Of a DNA stretch of 64,000 nt, positions 1 through 12,164 are shown one piece after another (position 1 is the stretch's first letter; each line of letters starts with the position of its first letter). Under the pieces are notes generated by a model that saw only the letters and a program-made list of their open reading frames with translations, was not told the DNA's origin and searched no databases. Source of the DNA: Maniola hyperantus (lineage: Eukaryota > Arthropoda > Insecta > Lepidoptera > Nymphalidae). Location: positions 2,706,492 through 2,770,491 of the forward strand of contig NC_048560.1 of assembly GCF_902806685.2 (NCBI RefSeq), read 5' to 3'. The translations under genes were made by a program, and so were the position numbers.

Positions 1-640
1 AAGAGGTAAAGTTTGTAAGTTCGTTTGTAGGTCGTAATCCCTGGAACTACTGAACCGATTTTGAAAATTCTTTCACCAGTAGAAAGCTACATTATTCCTG
101 AGTGACATAAGCATTGGCATAGTGACATATTTTATGCAAAAAAAATAGAGATCCCTATGATAATTGTTATATGACAAACTTAAAGATATAATTATCATTT
201 TTTTGAAATCGTAGGCAGGCTAGATTTTGTGACGAAAGTAATTACTTACTTAATTTGTCCATTTTTTGTTGTATATTCGTCACTGTTTCCAGAAGTTTTG
301 TACAAAATTATTGCTCTGATATTTACATATATAATATAGTACTACTTACAGTAGACATAGTAGGTGAATCGTATAACTTACACAATATTACAAAATTGTT
401 CTAGGCTGGTACCAGGATATTCGCTGAGAGATCAGGATAGTGTCAGTAAAATACATCAAAATATCAATCTTCACGCTCCACTTTCCCCATTTGTCACGTG
501 CAGGGGACACGTCACACGGGTGTGGGTATAAATTGACCCGATAGACGTTTTAGAACATGCATCGTCATCGGATCGCTTTACCTTGCAAGATCTGTCAGTA
601 ATATTTTTTGATATTTCATTCCTAATCTTAGCACGTAATT
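1..640. other. No gene found
   Basis: AT-rich. A TATAAAT at about 528 with downstream TCATCGG could be a promoter or chance. Nothing else is recognised. Confidence 0.4.
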
Positions 641-682
641 GATTAGAACAAACAAATCGATTCCAAAAATAAACAATACACT

Positions 683-866
683 AACTTATGCTTGCGACTT
701 CGTCCGCGTAGACTACACAACCCCCTTACGGGTTGAATTTTCAAAAATACTTTCCATACATGCCAAATTTCAGCCAATTGCCAATTGATCCGTCCAGTAG
801 TTTGCGTTGATAAGTCAGTCACCCAGTCAATCCGTCTTTTTATCCTTTTATATATAAATATATTAA
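683..866 (-). mobile_element. Helitron-like family A, degraded
   Basis: The minus strand reads the family A body (GTGACTGACT, GCATGCCAAATTTC region reversed) ending in the shared CGCG-ACGAAGTCGCG-type hairpin. Both ends are worn. Confidence 0.6.
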
Positions 867-1186
867 AATATAAAAGATATATAAAAATAAACTGCTCGTA
901 GCAAAGACTCTCAAGTGAATAAATAAACCTTAGAATAAGCAAATAAAGGCGTCCTTCGTAAATTCGGTAACAAAAGTACAAGATAATGGGATTTACACTA
1001 TTTGTAGCGAGATTAGCAGCTTAGTCGAGATTAAAATTCATTAATCTTTGTGGAGCCACTAAATAGCAGAAGGTCCACTCAATAAAAATAAGAGTGAGAC
1101 GAAGAAAAATATTTCCATAATTCCAAATTTTTCCATTTATACTCTCCATTCCGTCACTTTGATAGTCTGATGGGACGGAAACCTGT

Positions 1187-1640
1187 AGGTCGCGACTTCT
1201 TCCGAGTGGACTATACCAATTTCAACCCCCTATTTTACCCCCTTCATCATCATCATCTAGATCAACCCATCACCGGCTCACTACAGAGCACGGGTCTCCT
1301 CTCAGAGTGAGAAGGGTTTGGCCATAGTCTACCACGCTGGCCATGTGCGGATTGGTAGACTTCACACACCTTTGAGAACATTATAGAGAACTCACAGGCA
1401 TGCAAGTTTCCTCACGATGTTTCCTTCACCGTTAAAGCAAGTGATATTTAATTAATTAAAACGCACATAACTCCGAAAAGTTAGAGGTCGGGATCGAACC
1501 CCCGACCTCCGATTAGAAGGCGGACGTCCTAACCACTAGGCTATCACAGCTTTACCCCCTTACGGATTGAAATTTGAAAAATCCTTTCTAAGCGGATGTG
1601 TACGTCATAATAGCTATCCAGGTCAGTCGCCTGTTAACAT
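1187..1640 (-). mobile_element. Helitron-like family A split by a SINE
   Basis: Two halves of one family A copy (1187-1244 and 1551-1640) flank a SINE at 1245-1550. The CCCCCTT body sequence is duplicated at the break. Confidence 0.7.
1245..1550 (-). mobile_element. tRNA-derived SINE with 11-bp target duplication
   Basis: The minus strand starts GCTGTGATAGCCTAGTGGTT (A box) with B box GGTTCGATCCC and ends in (ATG)n. The target duplication TTTACCCCCTT is at 1234-1244 and 1551-1561. This is the best-defined copy of the window's main SINE family. Confidence 0.85.
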
Positions 1641-1839
1641 GCATTGTAAAGAGTGGATCTTCTGTTCCTATCTATTCTTTGGTCAGAGACTACGGGCAGA
1701 CTTCATTATCTTGTTTATTTACTGACACTGCCTATTTACAAAATCAAATTGAATTTTAGCGCGACACTGGCCCCGATTCTCTAGTCTCTCTCTGAACTAA
1801 ATTTAGAGTATCTGCATCCTTTTCTTTTTAGTAATGCTA

Positions 1840-1977
1840 AAAAAGGAACGGAATGGGTATAGTTAAAGACCTGGAGAGTGACATAGGCTATTTTTTATCC
1901 CGGAAAATCAAAGAGTTTCCACGGGGTTTTAAAAAACCTAAATCAACGCGGACGAAGTCGCGGGCATCAGCTAGTAC
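1840..1977 (+). mobile_element. Helitron-like family B, 3' half
   Basis: Reads GGTATAGTTAAAGACCTGG, then TATCCCGGAAAATCAAAGAG, and ends with the hairpin GCGGACGAAGTCGCGG and CATCAGCTAGT. Confidence 0.7.
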
Positions 1978-2254
1978 AATATACCTAAGAAAAGTATTTG
2001 CAGTCTTGCGCGTTGCTGGAACGAGCTGCAGATCAAATCCACGCTCTTTTATCATTTAGATAATCTTCAATTGTGTAATATGCTTTTTTCAGGAGCATAC
2101 TTTTAATAGATTTTTTAAACTTGTGTAAAGGCAACTCCAAAATAATTTGCGGGATTTTGTTATGAAAGGTTATACCCATACCCACAAATGACTTTTGTAC
2201 TTTCCTGAGGCGAAAGGTAGGAGTTGAAAGCTTATTACAGTTTCTTGTTGCTGT

Positions 2255-2340
2255 GATAGCTTAGTGGTTAGGACGTCCACCTCGTAATCGGAGGTCGAGA
2301 CTCGAGGATTCGATCCTGCGCACGCATCTCTAACTTTTCT
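2255..2340 (+). mobile_element. SINE head fragment
   Basis: GCTGTGATAGCTTAGTGGTTA and a worn B box GATTCGATCCTG: the tRNA-like head of the main SINE, truncated. Not a tRNA gene. Confidence 0.65.
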
Positions 2341-2606
2341 GTATAAAATGAAAACAAAAGTATTCAATAGCGCAAAACCTTAAACATCTGAAATAACACA
2401 AACACATTTGCATTGAAACAATATGTTATCACCAGTTCACTAGTAGACCGTAGCAGTAATGTGAAAAGTTTGCCACAAACAAGCAAAAACACGACTTTCA
2501 AATTCAATTGCAAATAAAACAATAGGTGCGGGCGCGGAAATAGAAATAACGACAAAATATACAGTTTAGCATTGTCAAAAGTTTCATTATTCATACTTAT
2601 AATAAA

Positions 2607-2900
2607 CTAGATGATGCCCGCGACTTCGTCCGCGTGGTTTTAGGTATTTTAAAAATTCCGTGGGAACTCTTTCATTTTCCGGAATAAAAAGCCTATGTCT
2701 TTCCCCGGGACGTAAGCTAACTCTGTACCAAATTTCATCCAAATCGATTGAACTGTTAGGCCGTGAAAAGCAAGCAGACAGACAGACGTCTGTTACATTT
2801 TCACGGGCCAACAACTCAAAATCATGATGAAGTTTGGTACAGAGATAGCTGCATCCTAGGGACGGACATAAAACACTTATTATCATGCAAAACCAAAGAG
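2607..2900 (-). mobile_element. Helitron-like family C
   Basis: The minus strand ends ...GGGCATCATCTAG with the shared hairpin. The body has CAAATTTCATCCAAATCG reversed and a CAGACAGACAGAC stretch; the 5' part is duplicated or rearranged. Confidence 0.65.
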
Positions 2901-3363
2901 TTCCCATGGGATTTTTAAAAAAGATTCAACGTCCAGCAGTGGACGTCTATCGGTTGATGATGATGATGACGTAGATAGCTTCTACTGTGTTCTTAATTTT
3001 GAATTTTATCTAGTTTAAAACACAAGGCAGTACAAATTTTATAACAACTCCCGTATGAATACTCTTACTAACTGCGCCGCTACGATAAATTTAACTAGCA
3101 CCACAGGAATTCCCCACTGCAGTATATGGCAGTATGCTTACAACAGTTTATTGTTAAAAACTGCTGTAACTTGTGAAAATTTGCCGTTCTTGTGCAATTA
3201 ACATTAATATTCTATGAGGAGTCTGTGCTTAAGTTTGAATTATGTCTTCGGTAGCGTTAGTTTGGGACTACATCTCGCGATTTTATGCTCTGAAACGTGT
3301 CCAAAGTGGCATCTAGAAGCAAGCTTTACTGTATGAAGTAACCCATCCCGACCCATATTATAA

Positions 3364-4062
3364 ACTAGCTGATGCCGCGTGGAATCAGGTTTTTTTAAAT
3401 CCCGTGGGTACTCTTTGATTTTCCGGGCTAAAAAGCAGCCTATGCAAACTATACCCATGCAAAAAATCATGTCGATCCATAGCTCTGTTGCGCCGTGATT
3501 GAAGGGCAAACCAACAAACAAACACACTTTGGCATCACTACCCATATAAATGCGAAAGTGTGTTTGTTTGCTGGTTTGCCCTTAAATCACGTCACACCAG
3601 TGCAACGGATTGACGTGATTTTTAGCATGGGTATAGATAAAGACCTGGAGAGTGACATTGGCTACTTTTATCCCGGAAAAACAAACAGTTCTTGCGGGAT
3701 AGCATGTTATCTTTTACGCATTTATTTTGTGCACGAATATAGTTAAAGACCTGAAGAGTGACATAGGCTACTTTTTATCCCGGAAAATCAAAGAGTTCTC
3801 CCGGGATTTGTACAAACCTAAATCCACGCGTACGGAGTCACGGGCATCTAGTAATCTATAAAGAACTTTGCTAAATCAGTACCCTTATTATAAATTTTTT
3901 TTTCCTTCAATCACGTCATAACGGTGCAATAGATTGATGTGATTTTTTGCATATGTGTACCTATATAGATAGAGACCTAGAGAGTGTAGGCTACTTTTTA
4001 TCCCGGAAAATCAAAGAGTTCCCACGGGATTTTTGAAATCGCGCGGGAATCGGCCAGTTCTT
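3364..4062. mobile_element. Cluster of four family B Helitron-like pieces
   Basis: One minus copy (3364-3545), then three plus pieces (3546-3700, 3735-3852, 3885-4062), each with the GGAGAGTGACAT and CCCGGAAAATCA landmarks. The two at 3545/3546 are head to head and share TATAAATGCGAAAGTGTG. Confidence 0.6.
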
Positions 4063-4064
4063 AA

Positions 4065-4280
4065 TCTAAAATATATTGAAGGTAAAGGTGACTGACTGAC
4101 TGATCTATCAACGCACAGCTCAAACTACTGGACGGATCGGGTTGATATTTGGCATGCAGATAGCTATTATGATGTAGGCATCCGCTAAGAAAGGATTTTT
4201 GAAAATTCAAGCCTAAGGGGGTGAAATAGGGGTTTGAAATTTGTGTAGTCCACGCGGACGAAGTCGCGAGCATAAGCTAG
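4065..4280 (+). mobile_element. Helitron-like family A, full length
   Basis: Starts TCTAAAATATATTGAAGG after an A and ends GCATAAGCTAG before a T. The hairpin GCGGACGAAGTCGCG lies just before the end. This gives the TC...CTAG ends and A^T target expected of a Helitron. Confidence 0.8.
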
Positions 4281-5005
4281 TATAAGTATAATTACACATA
4301 GTATAACATTATACACTACGTAAGCTTGTATGCGTCAGTTGGGGTCATTGATTCGTTCCCAACTAGTAATTACTAAAGACAGCGATAAAAAAATTGTTCT
4401 GGAAAAAAAACCTAATTCCACGCGGACGAAGTCGCGGGCATCAGCTAGTCTCTAAATAAAACTACAATCACTATCCGTAACACTTAATACGATGTTTGAA
4501 CAATATCGATTGCATCCAATCCACCGAAAAATGGAATAAAATCGGAAAATCGAATTTCACCCGAAAAATACAATTGATGACGAAAAAATACACGTATTTT
4601 CAGCAAAATTCTGCTTTCGACACTTTTATTCACACTGGTAGCGTAATTTTTTACGCTCTCAATAAAATACAGAAATGCTCATCGATATAAATGACAAGAT
4701 ATGCCCAAGCGATCAAAATTTTTCACGGTTTTGGAACCAAATAAATCAGCGCCACCTCTTAGACACTAATGAACGACCCGTTTGAAAGCCAGACGTCACT
4801 GAGGTTGCATTGGTGCTAGCACCACTGAATCGGTGCCATTTTGTTTGTTCAATAGCCCTGTCCATACGAAGTAATATATAAGTCAATGGAAATGCTAGTA
4901 TTTTTCTTGATATTCCATTTGCGTATGGCTTTGGCAGGTTAATTCAAGACACAGTTGTTGTTCTGTGAATCTGGGAGAACTTTCTGATCCTGCCATATTG
5001 TTTTA

Positions 5006-5195
5006 CTAGACGATGCCCGCGACTTCGGCCGCGTGAATTTAGGTTTTTAAAAATCCCGTGGGAACTCTTTGATTTTCCGGGATGAAAAATAGCCTTCCCC
5101 GCGATGCAAGCTACATCTGTACCAAATTTCGTCAAAATTGTCGGCTAGCAGACAGACAGACAGACACACTTACGCATTAATAATATAAGTATGGA
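5006..5195 (-). mobile_element. Helitron-like family C, near full length
   Basis: The minus strand starts TCCATACTTATATTATTAATG and ends CTAG with the hairpin. Its 5' end touches the next element at 5196. Confidence 0.72.
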
Positions 5196-5391
5196 TCTAA
5201 AAGGAAAAGCTGACTGAATGACTGATCTATCAACACACAGCTCAAACTACTTGACGGATCGGGTTGGGCATGCAGATATCTATTGACGTAGGCATAGGTA
5301 AAGGAAGGATTTTTGAAAATTCAACCCCTAAAGGGTAAAATAGAGGTTTGCAATATGTGTAGTCCACGCGGATGAAGTCATATTAGCTTAG
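5196..5391 (+). mobile_element. Helitron-like family A, worn 3' end
   Basis: Starts TCTAAAAGGAAAAGCTGAC exactly where the preceding minus copy begins. The 3' hairpin is mutated and CTAG is lost. Confidence 0.65.
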
Positions 5392-5567
5392 GATCGGGGT
5401 ATCTATTAAGCGACACTGCTTAGATATCAATGCCCTATGATACACTGAAATGGATATACACAAGTATGCTGGAAGAGATGTCTTGGTGTACCATACAAAA
5501 TAATAGTTATTTTTTGTACGGATTCGAACCGCACCACCGAATGTGCCGGGAATTAAAATTACCACTC

Positions 5568-5812
5568 AGGGTGAGATCTATAGAGCGCACTCTGTCTTAG
5601 CTTAGACTTAAGATTGCGTTAAAACGAGACAGATGTATGCGAGAGATATACATTTCTGTCTCTTACTTAAGTCTAAGCTAAGTCAGAGTGCGCTCTATAG
5701 ATTTCACCCTAACTCTGTCTTAAGTCTAAGCTAAGTCAGAGACAGAACTATTATATCTCTCACATAAATCTGTCTCGTTTTAACTCAATCTTAGATCTTT
5801 AGATCTCAGCCT
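5568..5812. mobile_element. Foldback MITE (GGGTGAGATCTATAGAGCGC family)
   Basis: The arms AGGGTGAGATCTATAGAGCG and the inverted copy ending at 5710 enclose TTAAAACGAGACAGA repeats. A second partial unit follows to 5812. Relatives are at 37864-37977, 38707-38857 and 53314-53617. Confidence 0.75.
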
Positions 5813-6159
5813 GTGTCTCATCATCTTCACTAACATTTACTTTTGATTTCGCTCACCAAAATCAAGTTGCTTCTAAAACAGACCGGAAATCGCAGATCCA
5901 GTGTACTTGTATCAGTGGAGGTCAGTGCTATGATAGACTAACTAACGGCAACAGCGTCTGTGGCATTAGATATATTGTAACCAGATTACTTACCAATTAC
6001 CATGTTATCAATCAGCGTTGTAATCGCCTCAGTACAGGGGCATCCTTCTTAGACGCGTGAGAATCTCTCGAGTATTAGATGAGTATGAGTATGAACTTAT
6101 CATTTGATTTGTAACGCTTCTTTTACACTAGAGCAACAAAGCATGATATGGCGGCATGT

Positions 6160-6480
6160 CACAGAGTCAAAATTTGACTTTGCAATTGTGCATTGTAAGG
6201 TCTACATCTCCTGAGGATGCTCCGGTGTCGGGGCGAAACGTGCGTCGAGTGTGTTTTGGGATTTGTGTGGTGCTGCGTGGTGGTGGTGCGGGTGCGTATT
6301 GCTTGCCTGGTAGCTGCTTTTTCCTGCATGGTTAGCAGTAGGAGGGCGGGCGGTGCATTTCGCATGCTGCATGTTGCATCATACAGATTCGACCTGTTTC
6401 AGCGGATTATAGCAAACTAAGCTTTTGGTTCATTGTATATCATGGACTTCCGCAAAGTAACGCCTGCTTCTATACAACTC
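6160..6480 (+). repeat. Interspersed repeat, paired with an inverted copy at 54930-55090
   Basis: The GGAGGGCGGGCGGTGCATTT ... GCATACATTCGACCTGTTTC-like stretch and CTTCCGCAAAGTAACGCCTG recur on the other strand at 54930-55090. The class is unknown. A 67-codon frame here is not convincing as a gene. Confidence 0.6.
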
Positions 6481-7174
6481 ATAAAATAATCTAGCAAGAA
6501 TCGACAGACTGTCGTACCGTAATATTCCGAGATATCTAGGCATAAATTTCATACTGAGAATCATGCTGTAGAATCATCGTGCTGTAGAATTCTATGGAAC
6601 AATGTTGTGTTGGCATGAAATAGGTCTCTGCATGCTGCTCTAGGCCGCAAAATAAATAACGTTTTCATTTGTAGCATGCTGCATTTGCATATATGCCTAA
6701 AACAGCCTTTAAGAGGCTTTACTTTTAAAAAAATACATATTTTCCATTAAAGTTTTTGCAGTATTTATATATAGTTATCCATTGCAAGAGCATATTATGA
6801 GAGAAATGCTTATCGCCAAGACATATACATACATATAGATACCCAGGCATCATTTCCGATTTTAGTATGAATTCATCGAATTAACGTAAACAAATATTTT
6901 ATTTCTAAAACATACCTGGGTAATTTTCTAGGGAAACCCATTTCAATGCAAATAATATAATCCTGGGTACAAGGCTAATTGGATATTAAAACGTGTATTG
7001 CAGTATTCATTAGCAGGCTTCCGAGCGTTGGTTATGTTGGGCATTAGTATATTAGTGCACATTTACCTATTTAATGATTTGCATAATGCAGTTCTAAGTT
7101 TAATTCTATTACAATACTTTTGTGTATTTAGAGCACTGACGTTAATTAGTAGTACCTACACGCTGGATCTGCAG

Positions 7175-7375
7175 TTCGTCATCATCATTATCAACTGATA
7201 GACGTCCACTGCTGGACGTGGGTCTCTTGGAGGGACTCCCATAAGCCACAGTCTTGCGCCGCCTGACTCCCTGCGACTCGTTTGATATCGTCTATCCATC
7301 TAATTGAGGGTATTCCAACGCTGCGCTTTCCAGTGCGAGGTCGCCATTCTAGCACCTTGCGACCCCAACATCTGG
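7175..7375 (-). mobile_element. LINE 3' coding fragment
   Basis: The minus strand encodes pieces of the LEWRPRTGRRSVGRP...DDI...GSR...QDRG tail found in the larger copy at 33900-34470, with the GACGTCCACTGCTGGACG landmark at its end. Confidence 0.7.
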
Positions 7376-7527
7376 GGTTAAATTTTCGAAAAAAAGCGGC
7401 TTAGCGGATGTCTATGTCATAATAGCTATCTGAATGCCAAATTTCAGCCCGATCCGTCCTTGTTTGAGCTGTGCGTTGATAGATCAGTCAGTCAGTCACC
7501 TTTTTCTTTTACATATTTAGATTTAGA

Positions 7528-7790
7528 CTAGCTTTTGCTCGCGACTTCGTCCGCGTGGACTATACAAATTTCAAACCCCTATTTCACCCCCTTAGGGGTT
7601 GAATTTTTAAAAATCCTTTCTTAGCGGATGCCTACGTCATATATAGCTATCTGCATGCCAAATTTTAGCCCGATCCGTCCAGTTGTTTGAGCTGTGCGTT
7701 GATATATCAGTCAGTCAGTCAGTCAGTCAGTAAGTAAGTCAGCCAGTCAGTCAGTCAGTCAGTCACCTTTCCCTTTTATTTTATTTCGAT
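7528..7790 (-). mobile_element. Helitron-like family A
   Basis: CTAG at 7528-7531, then the hairpin and body on the minus strand. An enlarged (GACT)n tract lies near the 5' end. A partial family A copy (7371-7525) lies directly to its left. Confidence 0.72.
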
Positions 7791-8250
7791 TTTGATAGAT
7801 GACTGTAGGTACGAGTGGATACAAAACTACTTTTCTAGCCATGTAAATGACTTATTGTTCAAAAGGGCTTACGAAATACTTAACTCTGCACGACTGAATT
7901 GTGAATGCCTTTAAGTTAATATTAAATAGCATGTATTTCGTTTTGAATACACAAAAAATGTTCCGTCGCCATCGAATTTGTGATTTAAAAACGAAATACT
8001 AAACTAAAGAGCAGACCTGAGAGTCGCCATTGTATTGGTTTATTTTAAAAGAAATGAGCAGGTGCAACGCTTAAACAAGTTGTATCGAAAGATCTTGCCC
8101 GGTATTTGGTACCTACCAATCGATAAGATTTGTTTTGTAGAAAGGAAAGTATTATTGACGCTATTCAATTGAATAGCTTAATTAACTGAGTTTCCGTTTT
8201 AAGATAACTTTAATTTAATGCTTGGCCAATCAAACTGGTCGGTGGGTATA

Positions 8251-8496
8251 TCTATAAATATATGAAAGAAAATGGTGACTGACTGACTGACTGACTGATT
8301 GACTGACTGACTGACTGATCTATCAACGCACAGCTCAAACTACTGGATGGATTGGGCTGAAATTTGGCATGCACATGGCTATTATGACGTAGGCATCCGA
8401 TATGAAAGGATTTTTGAAAATTCAACCCCTAAAAGGGGGAAATAGGGGTTTGAAATTTGTGTAGTCCACGCGGACGAAGTCGCGAGCATGAGCTAG
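8251..8496 (+). mobile_element. Helitron-like family A, full length
   Basis: Starts TCTATAAATATATGAAAG after A and ends GAGCTAG before T. It has (GACT)n near the start and the hairpin near the end. Confidence 0.82.
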
Positions 8497-8989
8497 TTAG
8501 GTTATAATTATTATTGTAATCTGTTTTGGATGCTAATAAATAAATTAAATTAAAATTAAATTAAATTACCCTGGGTTCAAGTCCTGTGCATGCCATTGTG
8601 ATGCTACCTACCGTCTACTGTATAAATTTTGTTGGTAGCGCGACAGGTTGCGCCGCCACTGGTGCCCTAATTGTCCTAAAAGGCACCTAAATTACCAAAG
8701 TATGGTTCCAAAAAGGCCATATAAGTTATTTGAATAGGACATTCTTCCTTGAAACATGTTGTTATTCGCCAATATCGCGCGTCCATTCATGTGTTTTGGA
8801 TGCCGCGTCCGCCATCTTTGTTTTGCTTTTATTTACACTGCGAGCGGCAGCAGCCAGGCCAGCACGATAATTGACAGATGCGGCCATTTCGATTTGTGGG
8901 CTACTCCTTCTTTTATTTATCTTATAGGCCAAGAGATAACCTTCGAAAACTGTAAGGGCCACTTTTTTACACGCTAAGTTAACTTACAT

Positions 8990-9165
8990 TTCGATTTTTA
9001 AATCCCGTAGGAACTCTTTGATTTTGCGGTATAAAAAGTAGTAAAGTATGTCCTTCCATAGGATGCAAGCTATCTTTGTGCCTTTCGTCAAAATCGGTTA
9101 AACAGATGGGTCATGAAAAACTAGCATACAGACAGATAGACACACTTTCGCATTTATAATATAGT
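8990..9165 (-). mobile_element. Helitron-like family C, 3' end lost
   Basis: The minus strand reads TAAATGCGAAAGTGTGTCTA, then the AAATTTCGTC-type body to AAAGAGTTCCTACGGGATTT. The hairpin end is missing. Confidence 0.65.
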
Positions 9166-9603
9166 ATGGATGGTTTGGATTTGGATTTTACTTACACGTA
9201 CAAACGGTAGGTACTTGCTAGTAGTCGGCTCTTAGACTATACCTTGCAGACATAGCAAAGTTATGATTATGAACTGGCAACACAGTTCTGTATCTATATT
9301 TTCTATATCTCCGATTCTTATTTATGAGTATGGCAAGATAAAACGACGAGAAAAACTTATGGAAACAGAAAAACAGTTCGTCTCTCGTAGCTGTATCGTA
9401 TATCTCGTAAGTCTTAGATGACTGAACATACAATAATATGTAGCAAGAAAACTTGAATGTACTTAAGACCGTTTAACTTTTAATTGGAAAGCTCATGTCA
9501 GTACTAACTTTTTTATTTTTATCCTGTTTATTAAACAGGGTTTGAGATAAGATCAGGATATAAAGAGAAGATCCGATGATATTATTTGTATTTTTATAAA
9601 CTA

Positions 9604-9835
9604 TAGCTTATTCCCGGGACTTCGTCCGCGTGGACTAGGGACACAAATTTCAAACCTATGTTTTACCCCTTTAGATTGAATTTTCAAAAATCCTTTCTTA
9701 GCGGATGTCTACGTCATAAGAGCTATCTGCATGCCAAATTTCAGCCCGATCAGTCCAGTAGTTTGAGCTGTGCATTGATATATCAGTCAGTCAGTCTGTT
9801 GTCAGTCAGTAATTTCTTTTCCTTTATACCTATAT
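9604..9835 (-). mobile_element. Helitron-like family A
   Basis: Body and hairpin as in the other family A copies; the terminal CTAG is mutated to CTAT. Confidence 0.68.
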
Positions 9836-10099
9836 AGGTAATAGGTTATACGTTACACACGCGTCTGAACTGAAGAGCTGGTTCATTTTGTAGCGCGCTA
9901 TCTCTTCTACTCTCGTGCGTTTTGTATCTTCCGTCTTACACATCAACGAGCACGCATTTTATACGAAAGTAAAGTATCTATGGTATTAATAAAGTATTGA
10001 GAAGATTGAAGAGAAAATATGAAAATTATTGACGATACACGATAAAATTGTAGACAGTGTAAGTATGTCTGTTAGCTTTTTTACACTCACTCACTTTTC

Positions 10100-10345
10100 G
10101 TCTGGTGGGAGGCTTTGGCCGTGGCTAGTTACCACCCTACCGGCAAAGCCGTGCCGCCAAGTGATTTAGCGTTTCGGTACGATGCCGTGTAGAAACCAAA
10201 GGGGCATGGGTTTACTAAAAAACTGCCATACCCCTTCCAGGTGAGCCCGCTTCGATCTTAGACTGCATCTCACTTACCACCAGGTGAGATTGCAGTCAAG
10301 GGCTAACTTGTATCTGAATAAAAATAAAATAAAAATAAACTATTG
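10100..10345 (+). mobile_element. LINE/SINE-type 3' end (GGGCTAACTTGTATCTGAAT family)
   Basis: Reads GGTGGGAGGCTTTGGCCGTG, GCAGTCAAGGGCTAACTTG and ends in an AAATAA-type tail after TTGTATCTGAATAAAA. Fragments recur at 16085-16205, 26055-26130, 34322-34370 and 53098-53215. Confidence 0.7.
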
Positions 10346-10865
10346 CTGAACCGTTACTGATTAAATTTTCCACAATGATAGCTTGCATAGTGGAGACACT
10401 GAGGATTATTTACTCGTATTTATACAGATCTTGTTTGGCACAAATAATCGTAGTTGACATTTGGGAAACGGAAAGAAACTCCTTTTCAATTACTCTTGAT
10501 AAAAAATATTTGAAAAATAATACCTATTGCGGAACCCTAAATTTATGCAAAGTACGAAAGGGCATGTAGGTATTTTTATAGAGATCGAGTATGTTCGATG
10601 CGCGCGCGTCGATTGTATCGATATGATAAACTTATCCGACAAGATGTCGTTTATTTAGGAGGTGATACGTGGGCGGGCTTATGCAACAATTATAAAGTAA
10701 AGTAAAATATGCTTTATTGTACACCAAAACCAAAACAATAGACATATAACAAAGATAGTATGTACAATAGGCGGCCTTATCGCTAAAATAGCGATCTCAT
10801 CCAGGCAACCTTAGGGTAGAGAATATTATAAAAATTAAAGAAAGCGGAAGGGGTGTAATAATCAA

Positions 10866-11085
10866 CTAGATGATGCCCGCGACTTCGTCCGCGTGGATTT
10901 AGGTCTTTAAAATCCCGTGGGAACTCTTTGATTTTCCGGTATAAAAAGTACCCTATGTCCTTCCCCGGGATGCAAGCTATCTCTGTACTAAATTTCGTCA
11001 AAATCGGTTGAACGGATGGGCCGTGAAAATCTAGCAGACAGACAGACAGACAGACACACTTTCGCATTTATAATATTAGTATGGA
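10866..11085 (-). mobile_element. Helitron-like family C, full length
   Basis: The minus strand starts TCCATACTAATATTATAAAT after A and ends GGCATCATCTAG before T, with the hairpin. This is the reference copy for family C. Confidence 0.82.
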
Positions 11086-11098
11086 TAATAATCATAAT

Positions 11099-11345
11099 TG
11101 AAGCTGTGATAGCCTAGTGGTTAGAACGTCCGCCTCCTAATCGGAGGTCGGGGGTGACCTCACCTCAAACTTTTCGGTGCTATGTGCGTTTTAAGTAATT
11201 AAATATCACTCGCTTTAACGGAGAAGGAAAACATCGTGAGCAAAACCTGCATGCCTGAGAGTTCTCCATAATGTTCTTAAAGGTGTGTGAAGTCTGGAAA
11301 TCCGCACTTGGCCAGCGTAGACTATGGCCAAAACCCTTTCCACTC
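11099..11345 (+). mobile_element. tRNA-derived SINE, 3' end lost
   Basis: AGCTGTGATAGCCTAGTGGT and CGGAGGTCGGGGGT heads, then AATATCACTCGCTTTAACGG. The B box is damaged and the tail is lost. Confidence 0.72.
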
Positions 11346-11736
11346 TGAGAGGATGCCAGTGCTAACCTAACCAAACCCTCGCGGACGACGCCGCGCGCAA
11401 CCTTTTGGATAAACCCATCCATAAATGCCCAATTACCAACTTTGGCACAAAAAGAAATAATATTAAAATATGACAGCCATTTACGTTGTTATATTTTATT
11501 TATGCCCTTTCGCGTCCTGTTATTATCCTATAGCTCAATTCAGCGATTTGCATTCTGCCTTCTGAGATTGTGTATTCATATATTATTTTATAATAATAAA
11601 ATTACAGGGCGCTATTATTTTTATGACTCCAAACGATGAATAATGAATGAAAGTGAAATTAAAATCTGGCAGGACTGTTTGCTGGTTGGGAGGTAACTTG
11701 CCATGGCCGAAGCCTCCCACGAGCCCCCGATTGTGC

Positions 11737-11871
11737 AAGAAAAACGTATTTTATCGTATTCGTCAAAAAATTCTGCCCTTTGATTGGTTGATTCGCTGTT
11801 TACATTTTTTCACAGCCAATCAAAGGGCAGAATTGGTTGACGATTACGATAACGATGAATACGTTTTTCTT
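11737..11871. mobile_element. Foldback MITE
   Basis: Left arm AAGAAAAACGTATT...TTCTGCCCTTTGATTGG and its inverted copy on the right, about 50 bp each with small gaps and a loop of about 30 bp. Confidence 0.7.
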
Positions 11872-12164
11872 AACTAGTCAAATCAGTAACTTTTTATCAA
11901 ACGTTAAAATGTGCACTTAGTATGCGATAGTCTATAAAATACTGGAATGTGACGTCACATCATAATGACGTCCTTTTTTAGTTTAATAGATAATTTAAAA
12001 TGGTTATTACACTTAAAACTAACAAAGGACGTGGATTTTACGTATTTTGGAAGACCCTCTATTTAATAACCACTGAGAAATAAATTTATTTTTGATGTAG
12101 TCAAATACCCAATGGGGGGGCAGACCAGAGTCACAGACCATAGACAATTCAGAAAATCCATAGT

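Noticed and set aside
525..600. TATAAAT with a downstream initiator-like sequence as a promoter
   Set aside because: No following exon or open frame was found, and TATA-like strings are common in AT-rich DNA.
7681..7770. (GTCA)n direct repeats as a CRISPR-like array
   Set aside because: They are simple-sequence expansion at the 5' end of a Helitron-like element in an insect genome; no spacers.
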